Shown here: one piece after another, positions 1 through 9,037 of the stretch
Numbering within the stretch: the first letter of the stretch is position 1
Layout: every line of letters starts with the position of its first letter
NCBI RefSeq assembly: GCF_000214725.1
Contig: NC_015574.1
Coordinates: 1,128,001 to 1,192,000, forward strand
Direction: 5' to 3'
Origin: Methanobacterium paludis
Lineage (GTDB): Archaea > Methanobacteriota > Methanobacteria > Methanobacteriales > Methanobacteriaceae
Length of the DNA stretch: 64,000 nt
Notes under the pieces: model-generated
What the model saw: the letters and a program-made list of their open reading frames with translations, nothing else
Databases searched by the model: none
What the model was told of the DNA's origin: nothing
Translations under genes and position numbers: made by a program

Positions 1-1356
1 TTATCTGGAGAGTCCAACATAACAACAGGAAAGGTATACAACGCTGTTATCAGTAAGGAAAGAAAAGGAGATTACCTTGGATCATGTGTGCAGATAATTC
101 CCCATATTACAGATGAAATAAAATCAATGATCAGGAAGATCTCACAAAAAACCCAGGCAGAGGTTGTTCTTGTTGAAGTTGGAGGAACGGTAGGGGACAT
201 AGAAAGCCAGCCATTTTTAGAGGCGCTCCGTCAACTTCGTAATGAAGAGGGTCAGGATAATGTAATGTTTGTTCATGTGACCTACATACCCTATCTACGT
301 GCTGCCGGAGAGTTTAAGACCAAACCAACACAGCACAGTACTAAGGAACTTCGAGGTACCGGTATAAGTCCAGATATGATTATTTGCAGGTCTGAATTTC
401 CAATAGACAGTCACATTAAAGAGAAAATAGCACACTTCTGTGATGTTGAGGAAAAAGCCGTTATAAATGCGCCTGATATGCACTCAATCTATGAAGTGCC
501 TCTGGTTTTGAACAGCGAAAATGTAGGCGAATACATATTAAAAAGGCTAAAAATGGAGTCTAGAAAACCTGATCTCTACCAGTGGAGCAGGATAGTCGAT
601 GCTTTAAAAATAGATAATTTTAAGGTTACCGTTGGAATAGTAGGGAAATATGTGGAGCTTGAAGATGCTTACATAAGCATTAGGGAAGCTTTAAAACATG
701 CTGCAGCTAATCAAGGAGTTAAAGTTGATATCGAATGGATAAAAGCTGAAGAATCCCTAAACATTGATAGAGTCAAGGAATTTGATGCGCTACTGATACC
801 TGGGGGCTTTGGTGAAAGAGGAATTTCAGGAAAGCTTGAAGCTGTCAAATATTCGATAGAAAATAAAACCCCCCTCTTTGGTATATGCCTTGGAATGCAG
901 TGTATGGTAATTGAATTTGCAAGGTTGCAGGGCTTTGAAGGTGCAAACAGTACTGAATTTGATGAAAACGCAAAACATCCAGTTATACACATCATGAAAG
1001 AGCAGAAATATGTAGAAAACATGGGTGGAACCATGAGGCTCGGTGCATATCCATGCAAACTTAAAGAAGGAACAATTGCACATGCTGCATACAAGGAAGA
1101 TTCTGTTAGTGAGCGTCACAGGCACAGGTTTGAATTTAACAACGATTACAGGCAAATATTTGAGGATAAAGGTTTAATAATCTCCGGAAAATCCCCTGAT
1201 GATCTTCTTGTTGAAATAGTTGAACTTGAGGACCACCCCTGGTTTTTAGGATGCCAGTTCCATCCTGAGTTCAAATCAAGACCAAATAATGCCCACCCGC
1301 TCTTTGTTTCCTTCATAAAGGCAGCAATTGAAAATAAAAAGAGAAAAGGAATTTAA
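1..1356 (+). CDS. pyrG: CTP synthase, 3' part (5' end outside window)
   Basis: Glutamine-dependent CTP synthase, which aminates UTP to CTP in the cytoplasm. The frame is open from base 1, where the translation LSGESNITTGKVYNAVISKE is typical CTP synthase sequence, so the gene starts upstream; about 85 N-terminal residues are missing against the usual ~535. The synthase domain continues with VEVGGTVGDIES and QHSTKEL. The C-terminal class I glutamine amidotransferase domain has the oxyanion strand IPGGFGERG, the nucleophile Cys in FGICLGMQC (codon 886-888) and the His-Glu pair in CQFHPEF. An apparent start at 88 is an internal GTG and should be ignored. Identification is certain. Confidence 0.97.
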   Translation, partial: LSGESNITTGKVYNAVISKERKGDYLGSCVQIIPHITDEIKSMIRKISQKTQAEVVLVEVGGTVGDIESQPFLEALRQLRNEEGQDNVMFVHVTYIPYLRAAGEFKTKPTQHSTKELRGTGISPDMIICRSEFPIDSHIKEKIAHFCDVEEKAVINAPDMHSIYEVPLVLNSENVGEYILKRLKMESRKPDLYQWSRIVDALKIDNFKVTVGIVGKYVELEDAYISIREALKHAAANQGVKVDIEWIKAEESLNIDRVKEFDALLIPGGFGERGISGKLEAVKYSIENKTPLFGICLGMQCMVIEFARLQGFEGANSTEFDENAKHPVIHIMKEQKYVENMGGTMRLGAYPCKLKEGTIAHAAYKEDSVSERHRHRFEFNNDYRQIFEDKGLIISGKSPDDLLVEIVELEDHPWFLGCQFHPEFKSRPNNAHPLFVSFIKAAIENKKRKGI

Positions 1357-1752
1357 TGGGATATAAACTTTATTGAAATCTATTTTTTTATCCCCCTTAA
1401 TTTTTAATTCCTTAAACAAACTCTTTTAATTTATTAAACTCTTTTTAAAATCAATTTTTTAAACTAACCATTAACATTTAAAATTTTTAACATTTTTAAT
1501 TAAATTTAATTTAGCTTTTTTATTAACATTTTTTAATTTTTAACTAAGCTTTTTAATTTTCATTTCAATATTTCTGAGAGTATTATAAAGAATAAAATTG
1601 ATCGAAAAGAATATACTCCAAAAAATAACAAATTAAAAGAAAAGATTAAAAAAGAGGATACCAAACAGTTAATAAATTGCAATTATTCAAAATAGAAGAA
1701 CATTGGCAATGATAACTTAAAAATAACAACTATAATAAAAAAATTTAAAAAA
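1357..1752. other. AT-rich intergenic region after pyrG
   Basis: No coding sequence is visible. The first half is unusually rich in T-runs and TTTTTAA motifs on the plus strand (about 1385-1560), which fits an archaeal oligo-T termination zone for pyrG. The second half is A-rich and leads into the prepilin peptidase gene without a clear Shine-Dalgarno sequence. Confidence 0.5.
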
Positions 1753-2937
1753 ATGATGGCCATGATAGTAAACATACCCTTAATCTGTGCAGTTATAGCA
1801 ATTTTAGCATGTATTTATGCAAGTTACTCCGATATGAAAAATGGAATTATTCCAAATAAACTTACATTTCCTTTGATCGGCATCGGAATAGTTTTAAACG
1901 GGATTTATGCATTTACGATAGGCAACCCATTATTCATTGTTATGGCTTTAATATATACAGCCGTGATATTCGTTCTGGGTTATGTTTTCTGGAAGTTTGG
2001 AGCATGGGCTGGAGGCGATGTGAAGCTTTTTACAGCTTTAGCAGCTTTATTGCCATTCCCTGTAACTCTTTTTAATTATACCATTTTAAACGAGCAATTC
2101 CCAGTTATTGCAACTTACCCATTTCCATTAACCCTAATACTAAACAGCATACTTTCAATATTCCCATTTCTTTTGATCTTTGTGTTTTATGTGGCAGTGA
2201 AAACCAAACCACACCTTGTGGGTGAACTATTATCCCCAGTAAAGCAATACAAAAAAAATATTGTTCTAAGCCTTGCTATAACATCTGCAGTTACCATAAC
2301 ATTCCAATTAACCCAACTGTTACATATCCAGATGTTTCAGTACCAGATTTTAATACTTTCCTTTATCCTAATTTATATTTTGACTTTGGTTATTTCAAAG
2401 TCACCCAACAGAATAAAAGCAGTTATAATTTCAGTTGTAACGGTTTTTGCACTTTATGAAAAATTTGAGATTACCTTAATGGGTATACTGTTTTTGATGA
2501 TTTCCCTAACCGTTATTGAGATCATAAAAAAGCTCCTCACAACTGTAAGTAGAGAAGCTCTTCAAGATGATTATAATATATCAGAACTTAGAGAAGGGAT
2601 GATACCAGCATATAATTTGTATGAAAAATATGATAAAGTTTATACAGATGATAAGAGCTTTTTAAGCAAATTTAAGGAAGCCATGAAAACAGGGGATGTT
2701 ACTGGACTTACAGCACCAAAGGGTAAATTATTAATAAGTACAATGGCTGCAGGCCTTACAGATAAGGACGTTGAGCTTTTAGAAGATTTATTAAATAAAG
2801 GTAAAATAAATGACAGCTTCCGGGTAAAAAGGGGAGTTCCATTTGCTCCATCAATATTTATAGGTCTTTTAATTTCTCTCTTCATAGGAGATTTGGTTTT
2901 TATAGTCGAGAAAGTTTTATACAGCATTATGTACTAA
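1753..2937 (+). CDS. Archaeal type IV prepilin peptidase, A24 family
   Basis: Membrane aspartyl protease that should cleave class III (prepilin-type) signal peptides just before the hydrophobic stretch. The two expected catalytic aspartates are visible: D27 in YSDMKNGIIPN and D89 in AGGDVKLFTA (the GxGD-type site). Residues 1-250 are mostly membrane segments. A charged cytoplasmic region follows (about 260-365, with KGKLLISTMAAGL), then one last transmembrane helix (about 367-392). At 394 aa it is longer than the ~230 aa of flagellin peptidase FlaK because of this C-terminal extension, as in EppA-like peptidases of methanogens. It lies 58 bp before a pilin gene and near a cluster of prepilin-like genes, its likely substrates. 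No good ribosome binding site precedes the ATG. Confidence 0.85.
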   Translation: MMAMIVNIPLICAVIAILACIYASYSDMKNGIIPNKLTFPLIGIGIVLNGIYAFTIGNPLFIVMALIYTAVIFVLGYVFWKFGAWAGGDVKLFTALAALLPFPVTLFNYTILNEQFPVIATYPFPLTLILNSILSIFPFLLIFVFYVAVKTKPHLVGELLSPVKQYKKNIVLSLAITSAVTITFQLTQLLHIQMFQYQILILSFILIYILTLVISKSPNRIKAVIISVVTVFALYEKFEITLMGILFLMISLTVIEIIKKLLTTVSREALQDDYNISELREGMIPAYNLYEKYDKVYTDDKSFLSKFKEAMKTGDVTGLTAPKGKLLISTMAAGLTDKDVELLEDLLNKGKINDSFRVKRGVPFAPSIFIGLLISLFIGDLVFIVEKVLYSIMY

Positions 2938-2995
2938 ACTATTAAATAAGCAAGATTTATATTAACATAAACGAATAGGATAAGATGTGAAGAAG

Positions 2996-3448
2996 ATGGA
3001 TGTTAAAGGACAAGTATCTGTGGAATATTTACTGGTAATTCTTGTAATTATCATTATATTGGGCTCTGTCTCAATACCGTTGATTAGAACTTCAATAAAC
3101 TCAAGTATGGATATTTCAAAGACATCGGATGTTAGTAACGCTGTTAACAGTATAGCAAATGCAATTAATGTGGTTTATGCCAATGGTCCTGGTGCAAAAA
3201 GAACTATTAGTGTTTATATTCCGGTTAATAGTGCTCTTGTTTATGATAATGTATCCTCTCTTACAATGGTCGTTACCAACGTCAGTACTACTGCTACAGG
3301 CGGAACAAATAAAACCGTAACCGCCAACGTAAATTACAAAAATGTAACTATAACTCCTTCAACACTAACTAAAAAATGGTACACAGTTACAATAGAATGG
3401 CCAGTAAATAACAATGCTCTTGGCCCCATAACTGTGACCTTTTCATAA
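2996..3448 (+). CDS. Type IV pilin-like protein, class III signal peptide
   Basis: Small secreted pilin-like protein. The N-terminus MDVKG-QVSVEYLLVILVII shows the archaeal class III signal: a short charged leader, a predicted cut after Gly5, the Q-x-S-x-E-Y motif and a hydrophobic helix that would form the filament core. The rest is Ser/Thr/Asn-rich with several N-glycosylation sequons. I prefer the ATG at 2996 because GTGA at 2987 sits five bases before it and the other prepilins here start with MD; a GTG start at 2987 would add three residues (MKK). It contains the phrase VVYANGPG, also seen as TVYTNGPG in the pilin-like protein at 8625, so the two are probably paralogous. Confidence 0.85.
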   Translation: MDVKGQVSVEYLLVILVIIIILGSVSIPLIRTSINSSMDISKTSDVSNAVNSIANAINVVYANGPGAKRTISVYIPVNSALVYDNVSSLTMVVTNVSTTATGGTNKTVTANVNYKNVTITPSTLTKKWYTVTIEWPVNNNALGPITVTFS

Positions 3449-3549
3449 TTACAATTTTTTATTAAAAACATCATAAAACAAAAGGATTTAATGAGTTTTA
3501 GTCAAACAGATTTAGAGCTAATAACTTCAATATTCAATAAGGGATTCAA

Positions 3550-4467
3550 ATGAGTATATTTAACAAATTCGGCGATATAATCCTAAAAACTCTTTCTTTT
3601 ATTGGAATGCTGATACTTGCAATACCAAAAATTCCAGAAAAGCTTAGAAATATTAATAAGGATGATCTTAAGAATAAAATTGACACTGAAAGCCTTAAAG
3701 ATAACATATCTAAAATAAGGGAAGAATCAGGTGTTGAAGACAAGATCTCTAAATTAACACATAAAACCCCTGAAAAATCAGAGGAACCCCTTGAAATACC
3801 TGAAGACATAGCAAAATTAAGCAAAGAAATGGAAAGTTCTGAGTCAGATGTTGTTTTCATATCAGGTAATTTCAGCCCTAAAGAAAAGGAAAAAACCATA
3901 CTCCGCCTTCAGATATTATCTGCTACTTTCCTAGCTATATCTATAATTTACATATTCAATTTTATAGCATTACCCATTTACATTGTATTAGGAGTTTTAA
4001 TTGCAGGATACATAATTTATGTTTTATTTAAAAGAGTTAAACTCATGTACAGCCAGGATTTCAATGCTTACAGGGACTTTTTCTTGATGTACCTTGCAGT
4101 TGGAATAATACTTGTTCTTGTGAGTAACAATTCCAACTTTGTAATGGCATTTTCATTTGATTTTTTCCCATCACTAACAGTATTGATTTTTGCAGTGATC
4201 GCAGTTGTTGCAGTATTTTTGATATTCCGTATCAGATATTACAGGAACTACACCTATGGAAAGGTTGTGGAATCTGGGAAAAACACTGCCTACGTGAAAG
4301 TAGAATATGACATCCGTTCAAATGTCAAACCTGACATTTATATAGTTGAAAATAGTTGCGGTGCAGTTGAAGGTGACGTTGTAAAGCTTAAACTGGAAGA
4401 GAAACTTATGAGTATGAGCGGAAATAAACCAGTTAGTATAATGGAAAAGGTTGAAAAGCTGTTTTAG
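3550..4467 (+). CDS. DUF2101-like membrane protein
   Basis: Protein of unknown function, 305 aa. A first hydrophobic segment (about 8-28) is followed by a charged, Lys/Glu-rich cytoplasmic-looking stretch (30-110). A block of four or five transmembrane helices follows (about 118-230), then a compact C-terminal domain containing YGKVVESGKNTAYVKVEYD that looks like a small beta domain. I believe this matches the archaeal family DUF2101, found near CTP synthase and prepilin peptidase in related methanogens; that is from memory and the family name is tentative. The gene follows the pilin by about 100 bp on the same strand, so a link to the surface appendage is possible but unproven. Confidence 0.6.
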   Translation: MSIFNKFGDIILKTLSFIGMLILAIPKIPEKLRNINKDDLKNKIDTESLKDNISKIREESGVEDKISKLTHKTPEKSEEPLEIPEDIAKLSKEMESSESDVVFISGNFSPKEKEKTILRLQILSATFLAISIIYIFNFIALPIYIVLGVLIAGYIIYVLFKRVKLMYSQDFNAYRDFFLMYLAVGIILVLVSNNSNFVMAFSFDFFPSLTVLIFAVIAVVAVFLIFRIRYYRNYTYGKVVESGKNTAYVKVEYDIRSNVKPDIYIVENSCGAVEGDVVKLKLEEKLMSMSGNKPVSIMEKVEKLF

Positions 4468-4641
4468 AAATAAATTTTTAAATTTACATACTATTTAATT
4501 AAGATAAGATTAAAGATACGAATTTAAAACTTCCTCTTTTTAATCATTTAAAAATAATAAATCCTTAAAAAATTCTTTTATTTGGAAATTTAAACACTTT
4601 GATAATCAATATATACCACAAGTTCCATATATTTGAGTTGT

Positions 4642-5394
4642 ATGATACCTAAAGATCACCCCCGATATGAATCATTGGTGCTCAGAGCCAGGATCGTGGA
4701 GGCTTCAAAGGCCGGGATCCTTGCAGACTCTGCAATGATAGCCCACGGTAGGGGCGAAGCATTCGATTATCTCATCGGTGAAAAAACCACTCAAAATGCT
4801 AAAGAAGCAGTTAAAGCAGCTGCAGCAGCTTTAATCCTTGCAGAACATCCAGTAGTATCTGTTAATGGTAACACTACTGCTCTTGTTTCAGAAGATATTG
4901 TAAGACTTTCTAATACTCTAAAAGCCCCAATAGAAATTAACCTTTTTTACAGGACACCTCAACGGGTTGAAAAAATAGAGAAGATCCTGAAAGAAAAAGG
5001 TGCAAAGAACGTTCTGGGCGTAGAAAATGAGAAAAAAGGTTTAATAAAAGGCCTTAAAGGTCCAAGGGCAAATGCAAGCTTTGAAGGAGTTTACAAGGCG
5101 GATGTGGTGTTGGTTCCACTTGAAGATGGTGACAGGGCCGAAGCACTGGTTGCAAATGGGAAAACAGTCATAACAATAGACCTTAACCCATTATCAAGGA
5201 CAGCTAAAACATCTTTTGTAACCATAGTTGACAATGTGGTGCGTGCAATTCCATTGATTACAGAAGAAGTAAAAAAACTTAGAAACTGCGATGAAACTGA
5301 GCTTAGAAATATATTAAACAACTTTGACAACTCATTAAATCTTGAAAAATCACTGAAGATAATTTCAAAAACTTACGCAGATGAGAAACCATGA
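4642..5394 (+). CDS. 4-phosphopantoate--beta-alanine ligase (PPS)
   Basis: Archaeal enzyme that joins 4-phosphopantoate and beta-alanine to give 4'-phosphopantothenate, replacing bacterial PanC/CoaA in coenzyme A synthesis. The opening MIPKDHPRYESLVLRARIVE and the segment ADSAMIAHGRGEAFDYLIGE are hallmarks of this family (COG1701), and 250 aa is the normal length. The ATG at 4642 gives the family-typical N-terminus; an in-frame TTG nine bases earlier (4633) has no better support. The stop overlaps the next ATG (ATGA at 5391), indicating translational coupling with the UPF0200 kinase-like gene. The pantoate kinase partner is not in the window. Confidence 0.92.
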   Translation: MIPKDHPRYESLVLRARIVEASKAGILADSAMIAHGRGEAFDYLIGEKTTQNAKEAVKAAAAALILAEHPVVSVNGNTTALVSEDIVRLSNTLKAPIEINLFYRTPQRVEKIEKILKEKGAKNVLGVENEKKGLIKGLKGPRANASFEGVYKADVVLVPLEDGDRAEALVANGKTVITIDLNPLSRTAKTSFVTIVDNVVRAIPLITEEVKKLRNCDETELRNILNNFDNSLNLEKSLKIISKTYADEKP

Positions 5395-5975
5395 AAGTAA
5401 TAGGGGTTACAGGACTGCCGGGTTCAGGCAAAAGCGTTGTTTCGAGGGTTGCAAAAAACCTTAAAATCCCTGTTGTGAGGATGGGGGATGTAATAAGAAA
5501 TGAAGCCAAAAAGAGAAATTTAACCTCTGGGGAAATGGCAGTTAAACTCCGGGAAGAATACGGTGAATTTGTGGTTGCAGAACGTTGTGTTTCTACTGTT
5601 AAAAGGTTGGATAAGAACCGTAAAAAGGCTAAAGATAAAGGTTCCAATTCAAGGCCTAGAATTTATATGATAGAGGGTATAAGAAGTCCTTATGAAGTTG
5701 AGATTTTTGAAAAAAACTTTAGGGATTTCAAAGTTATAGCAGTTCACTCAACTCCAAAAACAAGATTCAAAAGAGTTCAAAAAAGAAATCGTGCAGATGA
5801 TTCCGGTAAAGTATCTGAATTTCAAAGAAGGGATAAAAGAGAACTTAAATTTGGAATTGGGGATGTAATAGCTACCGCAGATTATATGGTCGTGAATGAG
5901 GGTCCTGCAAAAAAACTTAAAAGCGTTGTAAGGGGGATACTAAAAAATGAAATGCAAAATGACAGCCAGAGCTGA
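5391..5975 (+). CDS. UPF0200 P-loop kinase-like protein
   Basis: Predicted small nucleotide kinase, 194 aa, related to adenylate and dephospho-CoA kinases. Walker A is GLPGSGKS (residues 8-15). VRMGDVIRNE and MIEGIRSPYEVE follow as in the archaeal UPF0200 family, and the Arg-rich lid FQRRDKRELKFGIGDVI fits a phosphoryl-transfer enzyme. Position inside the phosphopantothenate cluster, with a 4-bp overlap with PPS, makes a role in coenzyme A metabolism plausible, but the substrate is not established. It also overlaps the next gene by 29 bp, so all three are probably one operon. Confidence 0.85.
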   Translation: MKVIGVTGLPGSGKSVVSRVAKNLKIPVVRMGDVIRNEAKKRNLTSGEMAVKLREEYGEFVVAERCVSTVKRLDKNRKKAKDKGSNSRPRIYMIEGIRSPYEVEIFEKNFRDFKVIAVHSTPKTRFKRVQKRNRADDSGKVSEFQRRDKRELKFGIGDVIATADYMVVNEGPAKKLKSVVRGILKNEMQNDSQS

Positions 5976-6321
5976 TATTAATCCAACAGAAGACTTGGAA
6001 AAGGTTATAAAATCCCTTTCGAACATGTTTGACTACGATGATATTGAAATAGAAGAAGGTTATGTTGTTGTTTCTGGTGAAAAAGCATCCATGGAACGTT
6101 TAAAAGAATCCCTTAAAAACAGACAAATAAGGGATACTGCTGAAAAAATCTTGTTTAAAGGTATAAATGGTAATGAAATCCTTTTTTCGCTGAGTAAACA
6201 GGCCGCATTGGTGGACGTAGCCAACTTTGTTGATGGAGAGCTATCCTCTTTAGGTGAGATAAAGGTTAAAATAGATACAGATGATGTTGAAGGATTTATA
6301 AAGTGGATTACTGAGAGATAA
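5947..6321 (+). CDS. UPF0201 protein, predicted RNA-binding
   Basis: 124-aa protein matching the archaeal UPF0201 (COG1325) family, often described as a predicted RNA-binding or exosome-associated protein. Family-like segments are INPTEDLEKVIKSL near the start, IRDTAEKILFKG in the middle and FSLSKQAALVDVANF after it. There is no signal peptide or membrane segment. The start lies inside the 3' end of the UPF0200 gene. The ATG at 5947 is used; a second ATG at 5959 gives MTARADINPTE and could be the true start. Biochemical function is unknown. Confidence 0.85.
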   Translation: MKCKMTARADINPTEDLEKVIKSLSNMFDYDDIEIEEGYVVVSGEKASMERLKESLKNRQIRDTAEKILFKGINGNEILFSLSKQAALVDVANFVDGELSSLGEIKVKIDTDDVEGFIKWITER

Positions 6322-6462
6322 ACAACTTTTTTGTATTTTCTTTTCATAATGTTTTATTATTTTAATTAATCTTAATTTTAATTTTAAATCTTGAATTTTA
6401 CTTCTATCTTAATTGTCACCTATTTTAAAATTAGAGAGAATTATTAAAACTAAATTAATAAC

Positions 6463-6485
6463 TTATGTTAAAGCCACAGCAAAAT
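6463..6485. repeat. 23-nt exact copy of a segment of the zinc-ribbon genes
   Basis: Between the convergent genes UPF0201 and dph6, 23 consecutive bases are identical to bases 16094-16116 in the first zinc-ribbon protein gene and to the matching bases near 16528 in its paralog, where they encode YVKATAK. Here the frame runs TYVKATAKLKK then stop. No similarity is visible on either side. It looks like a remnant of a former gene copy or a small recombination scar. Confidence 0.6.
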
Positions 6486-6527
6486 TAAAAAAATAAATCA
6501 AAAAATATAATATTTGAATGCATTTTA

Positions 6528-7208
6528 TTATTTATCCTCTAAAAATGCCTTTTTTATTAAATAATATCCACTGTCCCTATCCCAAACATTCTCAGCTTCA
6601 ACGATTTTTATACGTTTTTTGAAAAGTGGACAGTCCAAAACCATGGTTTCAGCTTCACCACCTTCAAAGGCCATATGCATCCCATATTTCTTGTTGAGGT
6701 TGATAATTTCATCTAAAAGATCCATATCAATCTTTCTACCAAGCCATGACTCATCTAAACCTTCTGCTGAAACACTGGTTATTATAACCTCAAATCCAAG
6801 GTTTATAATCTCTTCCATATATTCCTGTGGGTCCCAGTGCCATAGTGGTGCGTGTGATTCCAGTCCCAATTCATTGCATATATTATCTATCCTAGACTTT
6901 TGATAAGTTGATGCTAAGGCACCTGCAAATATCCCTTCGATTCCTTTTTCTTTTAATTCATTTAAAACCCTTTTTAAATCATCAAGTTCCTTTTCCTTTT
7001 CTCCATGGGTTTTTGCAGTTAAAAGTGGAATCCCCATAGCTTTCGATGAAAGCTCTGTGAGGTTAATGTTTGGAACGTGGAACATGTAAGAATCAGGATT
7101 ATCTGAGAACATTGATACAAGATATTCAACATCCCAGCCTTCTTCAATGGCTTTATATGCTGCCATTGTGCTGTCTTTGCCTCCTGAAAAAAGTACGGCT
7201 GCTTTCAT
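6528..7208 (-). CDS. dph6: Diphthine--ammonia ligase
   Basis: ATP-dependent amidation of diphthine on elongation factor 2, the last step of diphthamide synthesis. The N-terminal PP-loop AVLFSGGKDSTMAAYKA binds ATP. MFHVPNINLTELSSKAMGIP and SVSAEGLDESWLGRKID follow, and the conserved AFEGGEAETMVLDCP comes near the C-terminus; 226 aa is normal. Ribosome binding site GGGAG lies about 10 bases upstream of the ATG. It starts 24 bp after the stop of the membrane protein gene at 7233 and may be the last gene of that run, though a functional link to the surface proteins is unlikely. Confidence 0.92.
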   Translation of the reverse strand: MKAAVLFSGGKDSTMAAYKAIEEGWDVEYLVSMFSDNPDSYMFHVPNINLTELSSKAMGIPLLTAKTHGEKEKELDDLKRVLNELKEKGIEGIFAGALASTYQKSRIDNICNELGLESHAPLWHWDPQEYMEEIINLGFEVIITSVSAEGLDESWLGRKIDMDLLDEIINLNKKYGMHMAFEGGEAETMVLDCPLFKKRIKIVEAENVWDRDSGYYLIKKAFLEDK

Positions 7209-7232
7209 ATTTTGGATACTCCCTTATTTTAC

Positions 7233-8033
7233 TCATTCATTCTTTTTTATTCTTTTCCGGATTCGTGTCCATGCCTCTGCAATGCTGTCTATAAAAACAC
7301 CTGCAATACCTGTTAACATTCCCAGAAATCCACATAAAATAACTACATCTGATTTATTGGGCATTGCTGCTTTCACTGACTGGACTTTGTTCTCTATCGA
7401 ACCGTTTACACCGGTTATTACAATATCCCCTTTTGGAAGCTGACTTTCAACAGAGTTGACATTGGCTGAATCAACACTCACAGAAACATGTACAATACTA
7501 TAATTTATGTTCAAACCGCTTACAAGCATCATCCAATCCTCTATTTGATTTATTGCATCCTGAGGATTGCTTCCATCCTTAACTGTTAGTAGCATAGTGT
7601 CGTTTGATGGTATATTAAAAGATGTTATATTACTGTTCAGGGCAGGTATACGCGATTCAAATGTTGTCTTCCAACTATCTGGAATTTGGTCAGTTTTAAT
7701 GGTTATTGCACTGCTTTGAACACTATTTACCCCTTCTATTTTCTTGGTGTTTTCAATGAAACTTGTAACGTTAGTTTTGGTTGAAACATCAATTCCTATG
7801 ACTTCTGAACTGTTGCTTGTGAGTTCATAAATAGATCTGGTCATATCTGGGATATCATCGAACACAGGAGCTATAAAAAAGGCACCTCCAACTATACCCA
7901 CCGTGAATCCAAGAAGTATGACAAATAACAGATTTTTTTTCCCTATTAATGGTGTTAAAAGCGCTGTTGAAAATATAAAAACTAATGCTAATAAAAACAG
8001 TATTATCATTATTGTGACGGTGATTGTTTCCAT
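7233..8033 (-). CDS. Membrane protein with extracytoplasmic domain, unknown function
   Basis: 266 aa, family not recognised. Two N-terminal transmembrane helices (about 5-25 and 33-56) are followed by a ~170-residue Ser/Thr/Asn-rich extracytoplasmic domain with several sequons (NSS, NVT, NIT). A C-terminal transmembrane helix (about 228-250) and a short basic tail RIRKRIKKNE complete it. The soluble part has repeated I-x-x-V-x-S-V beta-strand patterns (IEGVNSVQSSAITI, YSIVHVSVSV), faintly like ACT/ferredoxin-like folds in secreted permease domains. It lies in the minus-strand run of prepilin-like genes, so it may be a membrane component of the same surface system; this is inference from position. 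Confidence 0.65.
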   Translation of the reverse strand: METITVTIMIILFLLALVFIFSTALLTPLIGKKNLLFVILLGFTVGIVGGAFFIAPVFDDIPDMTRSIYELTSNSSEVIGIDVSTKTNVTSFIENTKKIEGVNSVQSSAITIKTDQIPDSWKTTFESRIPALNSNITSFNIPSNDTMLLTVKDGSNPQDAINQIEDWMMLVSGLNINYSIVHVSVSVDSANVNSVESQLPKGDIVITGVNGSIENKVQSVKAAMPNKSDVVILCGFLGMLTGIAGVFIDSIAEAWTRIRKRIKKNE

Positions 8034-8130
8034 GGTCTCATCTCTGTTACTTTTTTAGGGGATATATATCTTCTTAAGTTTATTCCCTAAAGAATATTAA
8101 AGTACTGTTTTTATGTTTTCTACAATAATG

Positions 8131-8571
8131 TTATGTTTGTTGTACTATTTTTCCAGTAGTTGCATCGATATACAAAGTTTTTGATACGACGTTGTTTTTT
8201 GAAAGGGGAACTATCCAGACGGAAGTGCTAGCACCATCCACATTTATTGAGCCTTGTGTGGGTTCTTCGGCCGTGTAACCTGGCATTGATTGTGTTGCTA
8301 TATTTTTAGCTTGTTCTGCTGTTATTTGACTTGTACCATTACCCGTTGTATTGTCAGAAACAGTTGTGTTATTAGATCCAGATTGTGTGAAAGGTACAGT
8401 TGTCACGGTAGTGGGCTGTGTTGACTGTTGAACTTGCGTTGTGTTGTTGTTGTCTGGTGATCCCACAATTGGATGGTAAGCATAGAACACCAAACCAAGG
8501 ATTACCACTCCAAGCACCAGCAAAGCCTTTTGTTCACGGGTTAAACTGTTCCATTTGTCTTTAAAGTTCAT
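8131..8571 (-). CDS. Membrane-anchored PepSY-domain protein
   Basis: 146 aa. A cytoplasmic N-terminus (NFKDKWNSLTREQKALL) leads into one transmembrane helix (about 17-34). A long Thr/Gln/Asn/Ser-rich linker follows (about 38-80, with many sequons), then a C-terminal PepSY-type domain: ITAEQAKNIATQSMPGY, then VWIVPLSKN and LYIDATTGKIVQQ, the usual end of PepSY. PepSY domains occur in secreted protease inhibitors and envelope proteins. Here the domain would sit outside the membrane on a glycosylated stalk. Co-oriented with the prepilin genes. Confidence 0.75.
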   Translation of the reverse strand: MNFKDKWNSLTREQKALLVLGVVILGLVFYAYHPIVGSPDNNNTTQVQQSTQPTTVTTVPFTQSGSNNTTVSDNTTGNGTSQITAEQAKNIATQSMPGYTAEEPTQGSINVDGASTSVWIVPLSKNNVVSKTLYIDATTGKIVQQT

Positions 8572-8624
8572 GAATATACCCTTAATTACTTTAAATTTTA
8601 TAGTATGTTAAATTAGTAATAGTC

Positions 8625-9032
8625 TTAACTAAAAACTATTCTGCCATTATTATTTGTTACATTGTAACTACGGCCACTAGTTAAGTTCTTAGTTTGTATA
8701 TTTGTGGGTATTAGATTAATAGTTACTTGACCAATGCTTACATTTTGATTGTTGAGTAATAAAACAGTCAAACTATCTGTACTGTTACTCACACATACAT
8801 TAAGATTGGGTGTAGATGGAATATTTAATTTAATTGTATAACCTGGACCATTTGTGTAAACAGTATTTACGGTTTCGGCTATATTTTCACCAGTCATGCG
8901 AGCTTGTCCCATGTTTCCAGTCTGATTTTGATTCGTTTCATTTGATATGGAAGTTACAAGTCCACCAACGATTACTATAACTATCAGCGTTACGAATATA
9001 AGCTCTGCACTTGCAAATCCCTTCTCATCCAT
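8625..9032 (-). CDS. Type IV pilin-like protein, class III signal peptide
   Basis: Small secreted protein of 135 aa, start MDEKG-FASAELIFVTLIVI. The class III leader is only five residues, with the predicted cut after Gly5, Glu at +5 and a hydrophobic helix behind it. I place the start at 9032 because GGGTGA lies five bases before this ATG; a GTG at 9041 would add MTK and remove that ribosome binding site. The GGGTGA also contains the stop codon of the upstream gene (9038-9040), so translation is probably coupled. The phrase TVYTNGPG parallels VVYANGPG of the pilin at 2996. Many Asn sequons suggest N-glycosylation. Confidence 0.82.
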   Translation of the reverse strand: MDEKGFASAELIFVTLIVIVIVGGLVTSISNETNQNQTGNMGQARMTGENIAETVNTVYTNGPGYTIKLNIPSTPNLNVCVSNSTDSLTVLLLNNQNVSIGQVTINLIPTNIQTKNLTSGRSYNVTNNNGRIVFS

Positions 9033-9037
9033 TTTAG

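Noticed and set aside
7070..7443. Plus-strand open frames over dph6 and the 7233 gene
   Set aside because: They are antisense shadows of well-supported minus-strand genes.
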